The notes beneath the pieces are model-generated. The model worked only from the letters and a program-made list of their open reading frames with translations, had not been told where the DNA came from and made no database searches. The position numbers and the translations under genes were made by a program. A stretch of DNA of 61,176 bases, taken from the NCBI GenBank assembly GCA_037447655.1, contig JBBHKE010002266.1:1-61176 (forward strand), in the 5' to 3' direction. Positions 12,065 to 22,616 of the stretch are shown here, piece after piece. This DNA is from Zygnema cylindricum. Lineage: Eukaryota; Streptophyta; Zygnematophyceae; Zygnematales; Zygnemataceae. Numbering within the stretch: position 1 is the first letter of the stretch; every line of letters begins with the position of its first letter.

Positions 12065-12235
12065 TCAAAAAATGTCTAAAAAAGGGTTAAACATTCTTTC
12101 AATTCCGTTGAAACGTACCTCCAGTATAGCTCCTCCTTCAATTATACCCCAAACGAAAATCTCACGATATCCGCCTCTTTCACCTTTATGCTGTCGTGAT
12201 TTTCAAATGGTGGAAGTAGTACTTTTATACCTTGC
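12065..12235 (-). pseudogene. Possible protein kinase C-lobe fragment
   Basis: Read on the minus strand from about 12235, one frame gives LLPPFENHDSIKVKEADI, then FSFGV, an in-frame TAA, and LKEELYW. This resembles the segment of tyrosine-kinase-like kinases from the (M/L)(A/P)PE motif to the DVYSFGV motif, where the aspartate stabilises the catalytic loop. Two extra residues (VR) sit inside the DxxSFGV motif and a stop follows it, so it would be dead. The match is short and based on motif memory, so it could be coincidence. Confidence 0.3.
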
Positions 12236-12832
12236 GAGGTGGTGAAACAACGTCGCTCTCAAAATTTCCTCTCATTCCCTCCTGTTGCACTTAAAGCCAA
12301 CTTGTGCAAGACAACTTGTGTCAAAACGCAAAGTGGTGTAGCTCGAAGAGGGAATAGGGCGCGAGGTGACAGTGGCAGTGAGTGCTAGCAGCAAGGGCGA
12401 CTCTGCAGATTTTCCACCTTCGCAGACTTTTCACTTTCCGTGAAATGACACACCACCATCGAAACCCCTTCAAAAAAAAACCGTACAACGTGCATACGGA
12501 CAAAAACGAACAGCCCGGTACTTTTTTCAGTCGTCAAAAACCTTTTAAAAATTATCACACGTGGAAATGGATTTTCCTATTGGTGTAAGCGGATTTACTT
12601 AGCTTAAAATATATTGCCGATGTTGTTTATGAAAATTTTGAAGATGACGTGACAATGGGTCGAAAAAACGCAAAACGACAAATTTTTGTACACCCTAAGT
12701 TCGAGAATGACGCAAATTGTACCTTATAAATTTGCAATTTCTTAGTATGGTCGCAACTTAGGCAGTACGGCGCTAAGTTATAAAGGAAATCGACAGAAAA
12801 AAACCCGAACTTAGCCACATGGGGCCGCAACC

Positions 12833-13034
12833 TAAGTCATCTTCAAACTTAGAATGTGTACTCCAAGTTGGCGTCTTCCTCTCCTCGACCCATTGCCACT
12901 TTATACCATCTTATCTTCAAACTCACAGTGCAATAGACTCGCTAGACTTACTAAAAGTAACACAAAACAACGATTAGGAAAATGTTTTTGCTCATGCCAC
13001 GCGATTTTAAACATTTTTGCACAAAGGAGAATAA
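12833..13034. mobile_element. Inverted fragment of the Harbinger-like X family
   Basis: Contains CATCTTCAAACTTAG, TCGACCCATTG and GGAAAATGTTTTTGCTCATG. These are reverse-complement counterparts of the right half of X4 (15180-15360). It lies between the right end of X1 and the left end of X2 and has no clear termini. Confidence 0.5.
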
Positions 13035-13802
13035 GGGGGCGTCTCCATGTGCCTAAGTAAGAGTTTTTTTCTGTCGTTTTCCTGTAAAACTTAGAGCCGT
13101 ACCGCGTAAGTTTCAACCGTACAAAAAAAAGAAAAAATGAGAAGTTTATTTTGCGTCATCATCTAGTTTAAGATGTACTACATATTGTCGTTTTGTGTTC
13201 TTCGACCCACGGCCACGCCAAAAAACGTCATCTTCAAACTTTTCTTTAAAACACATGGAAGATGTGTTTTAAAACAAAGATTTTTTGAAAAACAAATAAA
13301 AACACGCAGTCGCACTTGTAAGAAATTTCCAAGAAATTTCAAAAGAATTCAAGCGACGACGAAAAGTGCACGATCCGCTATGTTTTTTCTGTTTGCGTTC
13401 AGGTACGACAAAGCAAAGTACATAATTTGTTTGGTTTTGTCCGTCTGCGCCTGGTACGAATTTAATTTTGCCAGGGGTCTCAAGATCCGATGCCATTTCA
13501 CGTCACGCGGACAAGAGACGCTAAGGCAAAGTGCATCTTCCTCAACTGTGAAACGGCACAGGCTGGATGGCGGTACGCCTACAATGTCACGAAAACTCAT
13601 GGGACGTCACAACCTGTTACAAAAATAGCGTGCGTCATCACATATTGACAGCCGTCACGGGCATTGTCAGCGTATACAATCGTCACACGCTTAAGTAACT
13701 ATGTCGTTTTTACACATAGGGGCACCCGAAATCCGGGTCCGCCGGATCTACGCTAAAAAACAAAGTTTTTTCTCTAAGTTTCAAGTACATGGAGACGCAC
13801 CC
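13035..13802. mobile_element. Harbinger-like MITE X2, 768 bp
   Basis: Terminal inverted repeats are GGGGGCGTCTCCATGTGCC at the left and the complement of GGGTGCGTCTCCATGTAC at the right. Both ends are flanked by TAA (13032-13034 and 13803-13805). A three-base T(T/A)A duplication with GG(G)-starting ends is the pattern of PIF/Harbinger MITEs. It is inverted relative to X1 and X4: its right part holds the complement of the GGATCCGGCGGACCCGG block seen at 7110-7126. It encodes no transposase. Confidence 0.8.
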
Positions 13803-14709
13803 TAAGTGCCTTTTTCTTTTCACAAGTCACTCACATGTAAGTAAAAAGACCTCAAAGGTGGGACCCTCAATTTCATTCATGGGTCCTTTACAAAAGTCTA
13901 CGCCGTCATGGCTTCCCCCTCTCTCTCACTCGCTTGAATGAAATAGTGAATCACTTTAAGCGTTAAGAATTAATTAGTGTGAAGAAACCAGATAGTATTA
14001 TTAATCTATTTTGAGTTCAAGGGATTTACGCCAACAAAAAATAACGTTAATTTGTACACCTAATACTAATTTGGATATACATTCCCATATTGTAGCCGCG
14101 ATAGTCTGTGTTCACATATTCGACAGTTGAACATGTGAGAACACGTTCTCATTTTTTCCCCTCGTCTTTATGAATCAAATTTGAGTGTGCTCATCCGTGG
14201 TGACACCCTCAATTTCCCATGTCGATGTCTTTATCTGACACGTATTCTGTATGTCTGTGTGAAATAATGAACAGTTTTAGTACGGAATGACACATTTTTT
14301 ACATTACATTTTTTAAAACACTCGAAATTATTGTAATAAACGTTAATTACATGATACCTGCACCAACGTAACGAAAAAAATAGAGCTATTGGTTCTATTT
14401 TAGGTTCGAGGGTCAAAATTTGGGGCCAAATCTCTGCTATTAATGCAATGATTCACGGTGCAGTGGGTGAAATGGAAGAGCTAGAACATTTTTTTTTTGC
14501 GTGTAGCTTCATGACGAATAAAGTGCTAAATGACCAAAAAACCAAATGGGGAATCCATGGCCGACGTTAGAAAAACACTGACATTGATGCTGTCACAAGT
14601 GAGCATGACGTCACAATGTTACAAAAACACAAACATCTACAATGTTTGAAAAAACTAAACAATATCTAAAGAAAATAGGTGCCCAAAGAATTGGATCGTC
14701 ACAAACTTA
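13803..14709. mobile_element. Degraded TA-target MITE and flanks
   Basis: About 13943 reads AGTGAATCACTTTAAGCGTT, and 14440-14460 reads TTAATGCAATGATTCACGGTG. These are worn versions of the two ends of the TA-target MITE family described at 23336-23547. Coordinates of the ends are approximate. The rest of the interval, including 14466-14709, shows nothing else I can name. Confidence 0.45.
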
Positions 14710-15486
14710 GGGTACAACCCCATGTATGTGAAACTTAGCGAACTTACTTTCTATTTTAGCGCGGATTCGGCGGACTCGACTTTCAGGTGTCTCTATGTGT
14801 TTACTCGAAATTGTTACTTAAGTTCGTGACGATTGTGTACGTCGACAACGCCCGTGACCACTGTCACCATGTACAATTTGTCTTCCCGTACCGTATTTTT
14901 TCGAAAGTTTTTGAAGGGTCGTAAGACACATCGTAATTTTTGAAACGATTTGTGGATTTGGTATGTCGCACGTCATTGCGTGACATCGTAGACGTATAGC
15001 CTTTTAGCCGTGGCTGTACGACATGCCTTTGCGTAAACCTCTCCTGTCCGACCGCCATGACTTTGTAGATTTTTCACCTTCGCAAGTTTTTCAGCTTTGC
15101 GTGAAATGACACTGCAGCATCGAGACCCATGCAAAAAAAAAACTGTACAACATGCAAGCGGACAAAAACAAACAACCTTGCAATTTTTTCGTCGTCAAAA
15201 ACTTCTAAAAACTTTTCACACGTGGGAATATGTTTTCCTATTGGTTTTACTTTGTTTAAAACACATTGCCGATGTGGTTTATGATAAGTTTGAAGATGAC
15301 GTGACAATGGGTCGAAAAATCGTAAGACGACAAGTTTTCGTACATCCTAAGTTCGCGAGATGACGCAAATTGTACTATACAAGTTTGCGATTTCTTCGTA
15401 CGGATGCAAATTAGCAAGTACGGCGATAAGTTACAAAGGATAACAACAGAAAAAAAACTCGTACTTAGCCACATGGGGCAGTTCCC
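14710..15486. mobile_element. Harbinger-like MITE X4, complete copy, 777 bp
   Basis: The left end is GGGTACAACCCCATGT and the right end is the complement of GGGAACTGCCCCATGT. TTA flanks both sides (14707-14709 and 15487-15489). This is the best full-length copy of the family and the reference used to interpret X1, X2 and X3. Open frames on it (for example 14864-15058 and 15074-15307, minus) are short and not transposase-like. Confidence 0.82.
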
Positions 15487-17037
15487 TTATGTAGCATTTA
15501 CAATCGCCACAGTTTTAAGTAACTACTTTGTTTTCACACATGGGAATACTATGAAAAATAGGACATATAATCTTCACTAAAAAAACAAAGTGACATCGCT
15601 AAGTTCCGTGCTCGGACATACCTTTAATCTTGGGAATTGATCATGGTAGTGACTGTTTTTGTTGCGCATAGTCACTTACGTCATTTTGTCAAAAATTGTA
15701 CGTTTGAAGTACACACTGGTACAAGTAAAGTACCGTTGATTCTAAATTTGATGGTCAATCGGTTGGACAACTTTGACTTTCAAAATATTGTTTCAATCGT
15801 TTAAAATTTTGCTGCGCCTGCGAACGTCGACCGTCATAAAAAAAATTAGCAATTCACACGGCCGGTACGGTAACAAAACACAGGCAACCACATGTAAATA
15901 AAAGTGTTGCAGATAGTTACTTTTTGTCTTTACGTGAGCTCCACAGTGAGAGCACGTTGAATATTAACTTAGCCGCAAAATTGAATTTTGGTCGTCTAAG
16001 CGTTACATTGAACTTAGACGCAAATTGCAACGAAACCCAATTGAAGAATTGTAAGTCATGTATGGAAATATTAAAACGCACGAAACGAAATTCGCTGTCA
16101 ATGTAAGAATGTTGATTCGTAGATAGTGTGGCTCGATTGCGCCGCGCGTGACGACCCACATTTTTTTCATTTAATTTCAATTGATATTTTTACGTCGGTT
16201 TATTTTATTGTAGTGTACAAACTTTATTTCGTTTCGTGCGTTTTAAAATTTCCGTACAATACTTAAATAATTCAGCTTAAAGGGGTTTAATTTTAGTTTG
16301 CGTCGAAGTTCAACGTAACGCTTACACGACTAAATTTCAATTTTGCGGCTGAGGGTACTTTCGCATGTAACCGAAACTTAGTCTTGTTACTTTGTTTTTT
16401 AGCGAAGATTTTCCGTACAACTTTCAGAGCATTTAGATGTAAACGCAAATAGCTTGCTACTTAAAAAAGTAACTTACGTATACGTGTACGAAACAATGTG
16501 ACAGTGGTACACATAATGAGGCGAATATTCCACTCGGCTTCAATTTGAGGCGTCTTTCCGCACGCTGTACAATTTTTGTGACTTCGTAACATCCGTACGC
16601 CACATTGTCGACGTGTCGAAACTCTAAATTACCTTTCGATGTCGCACAAAAATGCGGTTTCGTTTTTCGTTTTCCCAACTTGCCAACAGGTGCCCAGTGT
16701 TTTTCTTACGCCGAATGTGTGAAAACACGTGTGTTTGAGAGAGACGACCCAAGTACAGAAATCATCGCACGGAAAAAGTACGCACATGCTGTAAACGTGC
16801 AGTGTGATTTTTTTTTAGTACTCCTCGCACAAAAATTGTAAAAAACTTTCAACACGTGCGACATTGTTTGGCAATTCGCTCACCTTATTGGGCTTTATTT
16901 CCAATCACCTCGCGAGGTGATTTGATGTAAAGTTTCAACATGTGCTGAAAGGACGCGAAAGTGGGTCGAAATGCACTAGACGACAAATTGCATAGCCCTA
17001 GACGACAAACTACTGTACGTATAAAGTTTAAAGGTAA

Positions 17038-18085
17038 TAAAACTCTGAGACCTCCATAAGTCCTCAGAGTGGACAGCTTCCAAGAAGCCTCTAGGATAAT
17101 CCTGACCCCTTTGTGTTTCAGCAAAAACAACTGCCACCCTGGCAGATAAAAACTCTGACCACCTGCACCCCTGTGAAGGCAAGACTCCCTTGAGTCGATA
17201 GCAAAAAGAATCTCTGAATTTGCTCCCCTGAGCAGTAAGTTATGGAGGGTCAAAGTTGACCTTTTGTACAGAAGCTCTCTGGGAGAGAGGGTCCTATCTT
17301 CTAATTTTACTAAGTCCTATCTCTCTCACAAACTCTATCTACCGATGTACGGAACCAATCAGAATACAGTTCCGTACGCAAAAGTACAGCTGCCGGTGTA
17401 CTTTATGTACGGACATTGTACGACATGGCCTAAATGTCCACACGTGGAATGTCCGGATTCGCTCCTTTAATCCTCGGAGATGCCGCGCTCCAATGTAACA
17501 TCGCCACGTGTCATCCAATGTGGCGATGCCCACAAACCGCTGAATTCTTCTTTTGTGATCTCGGCGCTAATTCCGACCGTCCGATTAAACTCGCATTTGA
17601 TCGTAGCCGTAATAAATACATGCGCGGTATTTGTTTCGCTTACGAAATCAATGCGCGGTATTGATTTCTTATCCGTACCGCAATTCGTACTTTTACACTA
17701 CCATATCTATGTATCTCGTTAACAGTTATAGTTAAATGATTTATCCTACGTGTACATGTTTAAGTAATTATCGTACTATATAATGCTTAAGACTACTTCT
17801 AGACTTAACGGCTAAGGCTACCGGCTATCTACTATCTGACGGCCGTCAGGTACCAGGATCAAATCCTATCGCCAGCACATACCTTTTAGTACTTAATCCC
17901 CTAACTAATATAAATTTCCAGTAAACCTCAGGATAGCCTAGGTAGCCATGGCTCTAGCTTCCTCTCCAATTTCTCAGTGACTGCAACAAGTTTGAGAGTT
18001 AGAGAGAGAAGTTAGAGGTAGACTGCCTCGGCTTCTTTATTTCTATTCAAACCTAGAAAATACTTAAAAACCATTAATTTCTACA
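17038..18085 (-). mobile_element. Solo copia-type LTR, 1048 bp
   Basis: Flanked by the perfect five-base duplication GGTAA (17033-17037 and 18086-18090). Read on the minus strand it begins TGTAGAAATTAATGG and ends with GGAGGTCTCAGAG text, alignable to the end of the inner copia LTR (GGAGGTCACAGAATTACA). It carries the shared LTR hairpins: GTAC-rich arms near 17370-17425, CTCTCTGGGAGAGAG at 17276-17290 and GACTCCCTTGAGTC at about 17184-17198. No internal region remains, so the element was probably lost by recombination between its two LTRs. Confidence 0.85.
17806..17885 (+). ncRNA. tRNA-like segment in the solo LTR
   Basis: Contains TTAACGGCTAAGGC, like a tRNA D-arm/A box, and GGATCAAATCC, two mismatches from the tRNA B-box form GGTTCAAATCC, about 50 bases apart. 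It is antisense to the LTR. The full cloverleaf is not convincing by eye, so this is a tRNA-derived fossil at most. Confidence 0.35.
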
Positions 18086-18560
18086 GGTAACGCAACTTGT
18101 ACGGTGGTAATTTCTATTTTTTGGTATGGCTGTTGATATCCTCGTTTTTTTCTAAGTTATGGAGGAAAACGACAGAAAAAATAACTGGAACTTTAGCACA
18201 TGCGAAAGTACCCTAAGTTAATATCCAACATGCTCTCACTGTGGAGCTCAAGTAACGACAAAAAGTGACTGTCTGCAACACTTTTTTTTACATGTGGTTG
18301 CCGCGGTTTTGTTACCGTAAACGTTTGCTGGCCGTGTGAATTGCTAATTTTATTATGACGGTCCAAGCTCGGCAAAAGTTTAAGCAGTTGAAACAATATT
18401 TTGAAAATCAAAGTTGTCCAACCGATTGACCGTCAAATTTAGACTCAACGATACTTTACTTGTACGAATGTGTACTTCAAACGTACAATTTTTGACAAAA
18501 TGATGTAAGTGACTGTGCGCAACCAAAATAGTCACTGTCATGATCAATTCCCTTAATCTT

Positions 18561-18832
18561 TCCTACGGACAGGTTTAGCGTTTGTGTTACGCTTTCAGGG
18601 AATAGATTTTATTTCCAAGAACGCGATGGTAATACCATCAAAGTACAAAACATGATTGTCACTAAAAACTATTGATGACCAACAAAGGTTAAAGCCCGAA
18701 ATCCTAAAGGACAAAGTTACGCTTTTCTAAAAGTACACATACACATCCCCGTACCACATTCAGATCTGTCACGAATTTGTATGACAATGGAGATTTGCAT
18801 TGGCCGCAACAAAAATGGTCGCACGAAATCAC
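18561..18832. other. Short intergenic stretch
   Basis: Nothing recognisable between the foldback element and the next MITE. Confidence 0.4.
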
Positions 18833-19054
18833 TACACCACGAATCCCTATTAAGGGTTAATGTTTTTTTTGCCACTTAATACACCTTTTTCCCGTACACA
18901 CTTGTCAGATTGTGGATCTGACGGTGACAATTGAAAGATTAGATTCTCAGCCTCCGAGTGGCGGTCTAAAATTGAGAATTGGACAATTGTGTAAGGAGAA
19001 AAGATGTTTTAAGTGGCGAAAAAATTATTAACAGTAATAGCGATGCACGGTGTA
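18833..19054. mobile_element. TA-target MITE, diverged subfamily
   Basis: Begins TACACCACGAATCCCTATTA and ends TAATAGCGATGCACGGTGTA, with TA at each edge. Inside, GCCACTTAA and TTTAAGTGGC form a second inverted pair that is also found in the copy at 21029-22028, so these two copies form a subfamily. Confidence 0.78.
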
Positions 19055-19136
19055 CTGTTTAAAACTTTATTACAGTGACGTCACTGCGGCAACTGTTTGA
19101 CCGACTTCTTTTAGTCTACTTACATGTTGTAATGAC

Positions 19137-19962
19137 TAGTGTTGGGTATCGAGGACCGTTTGCCGATATTCTATATATATCGAATTTCAGGTACCCGATA
19201 ATCGATATATCACTTCAATATATCGAATTTCAAATCATCGCGATATATCGTATCGACGATATATCGAAGCTTAAAAAAAAATAAAAAAAAATCCCACAGG
19301 TTTTCAAAGTCTCGTGACTTCGGACAAAGTGACTGTAAAATCTTTGCCGGAAAGAAATACGGATTTTCCTGAAAGTCAGCAGAGTGAAGGAGATCTCTGA
19401 GGTACATTGACGAGGTACACTTGTGAAGTACACGTACGTCATACGCAGGTACGATTTTCTAGACGAAAAAGGTCGGTTTCCAGATATTCGATGATTTTTG
19501 AGATTTGGTAGTCAGCTTACGTGGAACCACTCATTTCAGAACACGTATGTAAAACTTTTTGACAAAAGATACGCAATGTACCCGAGGCCTCTGTAATACA
19601 TAAATTTTGCTGTCCGTACTATTACAGAGACCTCCTCGTGTATCCATACCCCAAGTAATTAATCATTAGAATTTCAGAATTAGTACTTTTTTGTCGGTTA
19701 CATTTTGCGGCGTCTACCTTTAAGTCACGGAACGAAAATCACGGCGTACGTGGCGTATTAGACAATTTGACTTTTTCGCTAAAATAACATATTATATAAA
19801 AAAATAAAAAAAATAAATTTAAAAAATAATATATATCGCGATATATATAGCGATAATTTATGTTGGTCTCAGTACGATATATCGAGGATCCTGCTCGATC
19901 GTTATTCAATATATCGAATATCAAGATTATCGCGATATGATTTTACCCGATACCCAACACTA
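19137..19962. mobile_element. hAT-like MITE, 826 bp
   Basis: Ends are TAGTGTTGGGTATCG and its complement CGATACCCAACACTA. The eight-base duplication is GTAATGAC: the left copy is 19129-19136. The right copy has been pushed to 20484-20491 because another MITE (19961-20483) inserted into the final TA of this element. The inside is rich in ATATCG palindromes. No transposase. Confidence 0.85.
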
Positions 19963-20483
19963 CACCGTGAATCGCTATTAGCTTAATGAAATAGATAGCG
20001 TAATGAAACAATTAGCGTTATTTACGCTAATTGGGAATGTTGTCTTTTTTGGAAATAATTTTTATTCTAATTTTTCGTACACTCTAATTTTGCAAACTGC
20101 TTTGTAAAAAATTTCGGTTCAGAATATCTCCACACTACAATATGTGCATGTACGAAATTGTTCAAATCGTACGCCGTCTCATTTTTTTTTCATCCGCGAA
20201 TGCCGGAAAATATTTACGCAATTACATGTTAGCGCGATTACGGGACAGCGTGAATATCTTTTCTGTACTTTTCTACTTAAAAAGTACAAAAAAGTACAGC
20301 TCTGATAGTCCGTACACCACACTATTTACGATGACACTAAATTAGAGTCATGAATCCTATTTTATGGATCACCTCAAATAACGTGTAGGAACATTTAGAA
20401 TGTCTAATTCTATTTGAGAATTTGCCCATAAAAACAGGGTACCTCAATTAGCGACCAACACGCTAATAGCGATTCACGGTGTA
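19961..20483. mobile_element. TA-target MITE inserted in an hAT end
   Basis: Begins TA then CACCGTGAATCGCTATTAGC, and ends CGCTAATAGCGATTCACGGTG then TA (19961-19962 and 20482-20483). The TA it duplicated is the last two bases of the hAT-like MITE, whose right target copy GTAATGAC follows immediately. It belongs to a longer class (about 520-560 bp), sharing internal text such as AAATCGTACGCCGTC with the copy at 38199-38751. Confidence 0.88.
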
Positions 20484-20491
20484 GTAATGAC

Positions 20492-21028
20492 CTTTTTTTT
20501 TTTTTTTTTTTTGACTATCTTAGCTGGCATATCCAGTGGTCCACTTGTCACATGTCTATTTAAGACGTATCATAAGATCTTTTGTCACCTTATGACCCTA
20601 AATTTTGAGGATTTTGTATTTGGCGTTATAACTTATCTTGTCGATATAAATATGTTTTTTTTGGACATGAGGCGGAATTTCCAAGTGTCGTATTTTCTTT
20701 TGCCGACCGGCTGGTCCAATCACAAGCTTGCAAAACCCTAACGAGTTTTCCAGGTTGGAAAAATCCAGCTCATAATCAAGTGTGTATTTATGATCAGTCA
20801 CATATATTTGTCGCCTTGCGGCTTAATTTTTTTGGAGGTTTCTATAGATCTTCCACTAGTCCCTGCCTTCGTTCGGTCAAACTAAGCACCTTATTTTGTC
20901 GTTTTGTGACTTTAATTTATGACCCGAGGAGTCTCCCGTACGGATACGCATCATCATTGAAAATCTTGACTGACTGGCTGACGTAATACTGCCGTCGTAA
21001 TTTAGATTCAGTACAAGGTCGTATGTGC
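20492..21028. other. Intergenic stretch with a poly-T run
   Basis: Starts with a run of about 20 T (20493-20512). The rest is AT-rich with no supported gene. The 84-codon frame at 20487-20741 begins within the poly-T and is not recognised. Confidence 0.4.
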
Positions 21029-22028
21029 TACACGGTGTGTCGTCATTAGTGTTAATGTTTCTTTCTAGTGTTGTGTATCGGTAAGGATTTACCGATAACC
21101 GATATGGACCTTTTTTCGAGTTCCCGATAATCGATATATTGGTACGATATATCGACATCGGTCTTATCGCCGATAAGTAGCTGATAATATTGGGTACTTA
21201 TCGGCAATAATGCCGATAACGATAACTATCGGCGATAACTGTACGGACCGTACAGATAGATGTACAGCCTGTACACGCAACTGTACGTCGTATTCCCCGG
21301 ACGCGCAGCGGACCCCCTTACTCCCGATTCCGGTAAAAAATCGCGATTTTTCCATCATTATTCCTAATTTAAGGGGGTTTTCAAAATTCCTGCTGCCAGA
21401 ATTTTCAAAATATGGCGACAGTCTGACAGGTGTGTTCGTCTGCTTCTTTCAGTCTGTTCGTATTTTTTTGGAAAAAGTTTGATTCAGAAATTTTACTATG
21501 TATTTTATTTTTTTCGTTTTGATAGTATAGTTTTATAACAATGAAGTATTAACTTATATTGTCACGTTTATGTGCAGCGCTGTCCGTAAAAATTTTCAGT
21601 TAAATGGATACGCGGAACAGATTCTTATACGTGGCATTCCACGCTATATAATGAAAATAATATAATACAGTATGTTATATAGTACTATTGTATGCATACT
21701 ATATTTTTAAAAAGTTATCGCCGATATGGAATTTGTTGGTCCCAGACCGATATATCGGGACCTCTGACCGTTCGATAACCGAAAACTATCGGTATCGGTG
21801 TTATCACGATAAGTTTTTTACCGATACACAACACTATTTTTTTCGCCACTTAAATGATTTTTTCTCGGTCGACACTTGTCGGATTTTCAATTTGAGACCA
21901 CCAATTGGAAGCTGGGAATCTTGGCTTTCAATCGCAACCGTCGGATATACGATCCTACAATCGTGTACGGAGAAAAGATGTCTTAAGTGGCAAAGAAAAC
22001 ACATCAACACTAATAGCAGTACATATTG
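21029..22028. mobile_element. TA-target MITE interrupted by an hAT-like MITE
   Basis: The left end is TACACGGTGTGTCGTCATTA and the right end near 22028 is ...CACTAATAGCAGTACATATTG, a worn copy of the complement. The interior matches the copy at 18833-19054 (GCCACTTAA, GGAGAAAAGATGT, TTAAGTGGC). A 771-bp element (21066-21836) sits inside. Confidence 0.7.
21066..21836. mobile_element. hAT-like MITE, 771 bp, perfect 19-bp ends
   Basis: Terminal inverted repeats TAGTGTTGTGTATCGGTAA are perfect. The eight-base flanks are TTTCTTTC (21058-21065) and TTTTTTTC (21837-21844), seven of eight identical. Internal text is rich in CCGATA/TATCGG palindromes. It is related to, but distinct from, the element at 19137-19962. 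Confidence 0.85.
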
Positions 22029-22479
22029 TCACTTTTAAGGAAATCATATCAAGATTCGTCTAGCTTTTCCTGTAGGATGATTTAACATTTAGTGTCTTGA
22101 CAGCGTGACACGTGGAAACATGTTTCGATTTCGATTCCCCCCGACTTTGTTGTCACTAAAGGACAAATATGTTTTTTACCTTCCCGAGATATTCACAAAG
22201 CCGAACCAAAAGGATTTTTTTGTCAAGTTTCCGAGGAAACATCCACGCTATGTCATGGGGTCTGTAAATTTTTACCGACATATGACATATGATGACCGAA
22301 TTGAAAAACTTTACATATTCATAAATTTGTCGTATTAAAGATACGGCCGGGTTTCTCAGTACGGCGGCTTAGAAAATTGACAAAATAAAGGTGAAAGAAT
22401 CTTTGAGATTCACAAAAACATTAAATATATTTGTCCAACATCGGATAAAACAACAAATCTGCTGAACCCCAGGGATTCG
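22029..22479. other. Intergenic stretch, no gene seen
   Basis: A 77-codon frame at 22105-22338 has plausible composition but no recognisable motif and no conserved neighbour. I do not call it. Confidence 0.35.
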
Positions 22480-22593
22480 CACCTAGTCCATGGAGATTGG
22501 CTTACGCAAAAAAGTACAAGATACAGAAGTATATCCCACCTAGTCCATGGAGATTGGCTTACGCAAAAAAGTACAAGATACAGAAGTATATCC
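22480..22593. repeat. Exact 57-bp tandem duplication
   Basis: Two adjacent copies (22480-22536 and 22537-22593), each starting CACCTAGTCCATGGAGATTG and ending GAAGTATATCC. I see no difference between them. Confidence 0.97.
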
Positions 22594-22616
22594 GTACAGA
22601 TACAATGGTTGCAGTG

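Larger units (their letters stand above)
7398..12400. mobile_element. 5.0-kb segment inside X1, origin unknown
   Basis: Bounded exactly by the break in X1. I could not find matching terminal repeats or a target-site duplication at its ends. It holds CT/GA tracts at 8141-8335, 8995-9100 and 9405-9590, a pair of direct repeats (11095-11240 and 11397-11540), an open minus-strand frame reaching its left edge (7398-7649) and a kinase-like fragment near its right end (12065-12235). The remainder, including 7650-8140, 8336-8990, 9600-11090 and 11541-12060, is AT-rich and shows nothing I can name. A short plus frame at 10101-10331 is Gln/Asn/Ser-rich and unrecognised. Confidence 0.55.
7055..12832. 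mobile_element. Harbinger-like element X1, split by a 5.0-kb segment
   Basis: The left half (7055-7397) matches the first half of the complete copy X4 (14710-15486). It begins GGCTGCGGCCCCATGTAG and ends at the bases GCCATGA. The right half (12401-12832) matches the second half of X4, beginning CTCTGCAGATTTTCCACC and ending CCACATGGGGCCGCAACC, with TAA after it. In X4 the corresponding bases GCCATGA and CTTTGTAGA are adjacent (15060/15061). The two halves therefore join without loss or overlap, and 7398-12400 was inserted into, or captured by, a single element. The terminal repeats are inverted copies of each other, GG(C/T)TGCGGCCCCATGT. Confidence 0.8.
16353..18213. mobile_element. Harbinger-like MITE X3, split by a solo LTR
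   Basis: Ends are GGGTACTTTCGCATGT and its complement ACATGCGAAAGTACCC. The flanks are TGA (16350-16352) and TAA (18214-18216), a worn three-base duplication. Without the solo LTR its length is about 810 bp, like X2 and X4. Its subterminal text (GAAACTTAG...TTTTTTAGCG) matches the X family. It sits inside the right arm of the foldback element. Confidence 0.8.
15632..18552. mobile_element. Foldback element with long inverted repeats
   Basis: The left arm (15632-about 15985) and right arm (about 18214-18552) are inverted copies of one another over about 350 bp, with ends GGGAATTGATCATG. The eight bases TTAATCTT flank both sides (15624-15631 and 18553-18560). Inner arms at about 15975-16100 and 16225-16350 are also inverted copies, so the original element of about 1.06 kb was nearly a perfect hairpin with a loop of about 120 bases. 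X3 later inserted into the right arm. An 8-bp duplication suits an hAT-like mover; long foldback arms also occur in MULE-like elements. Confidence 0.82.
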
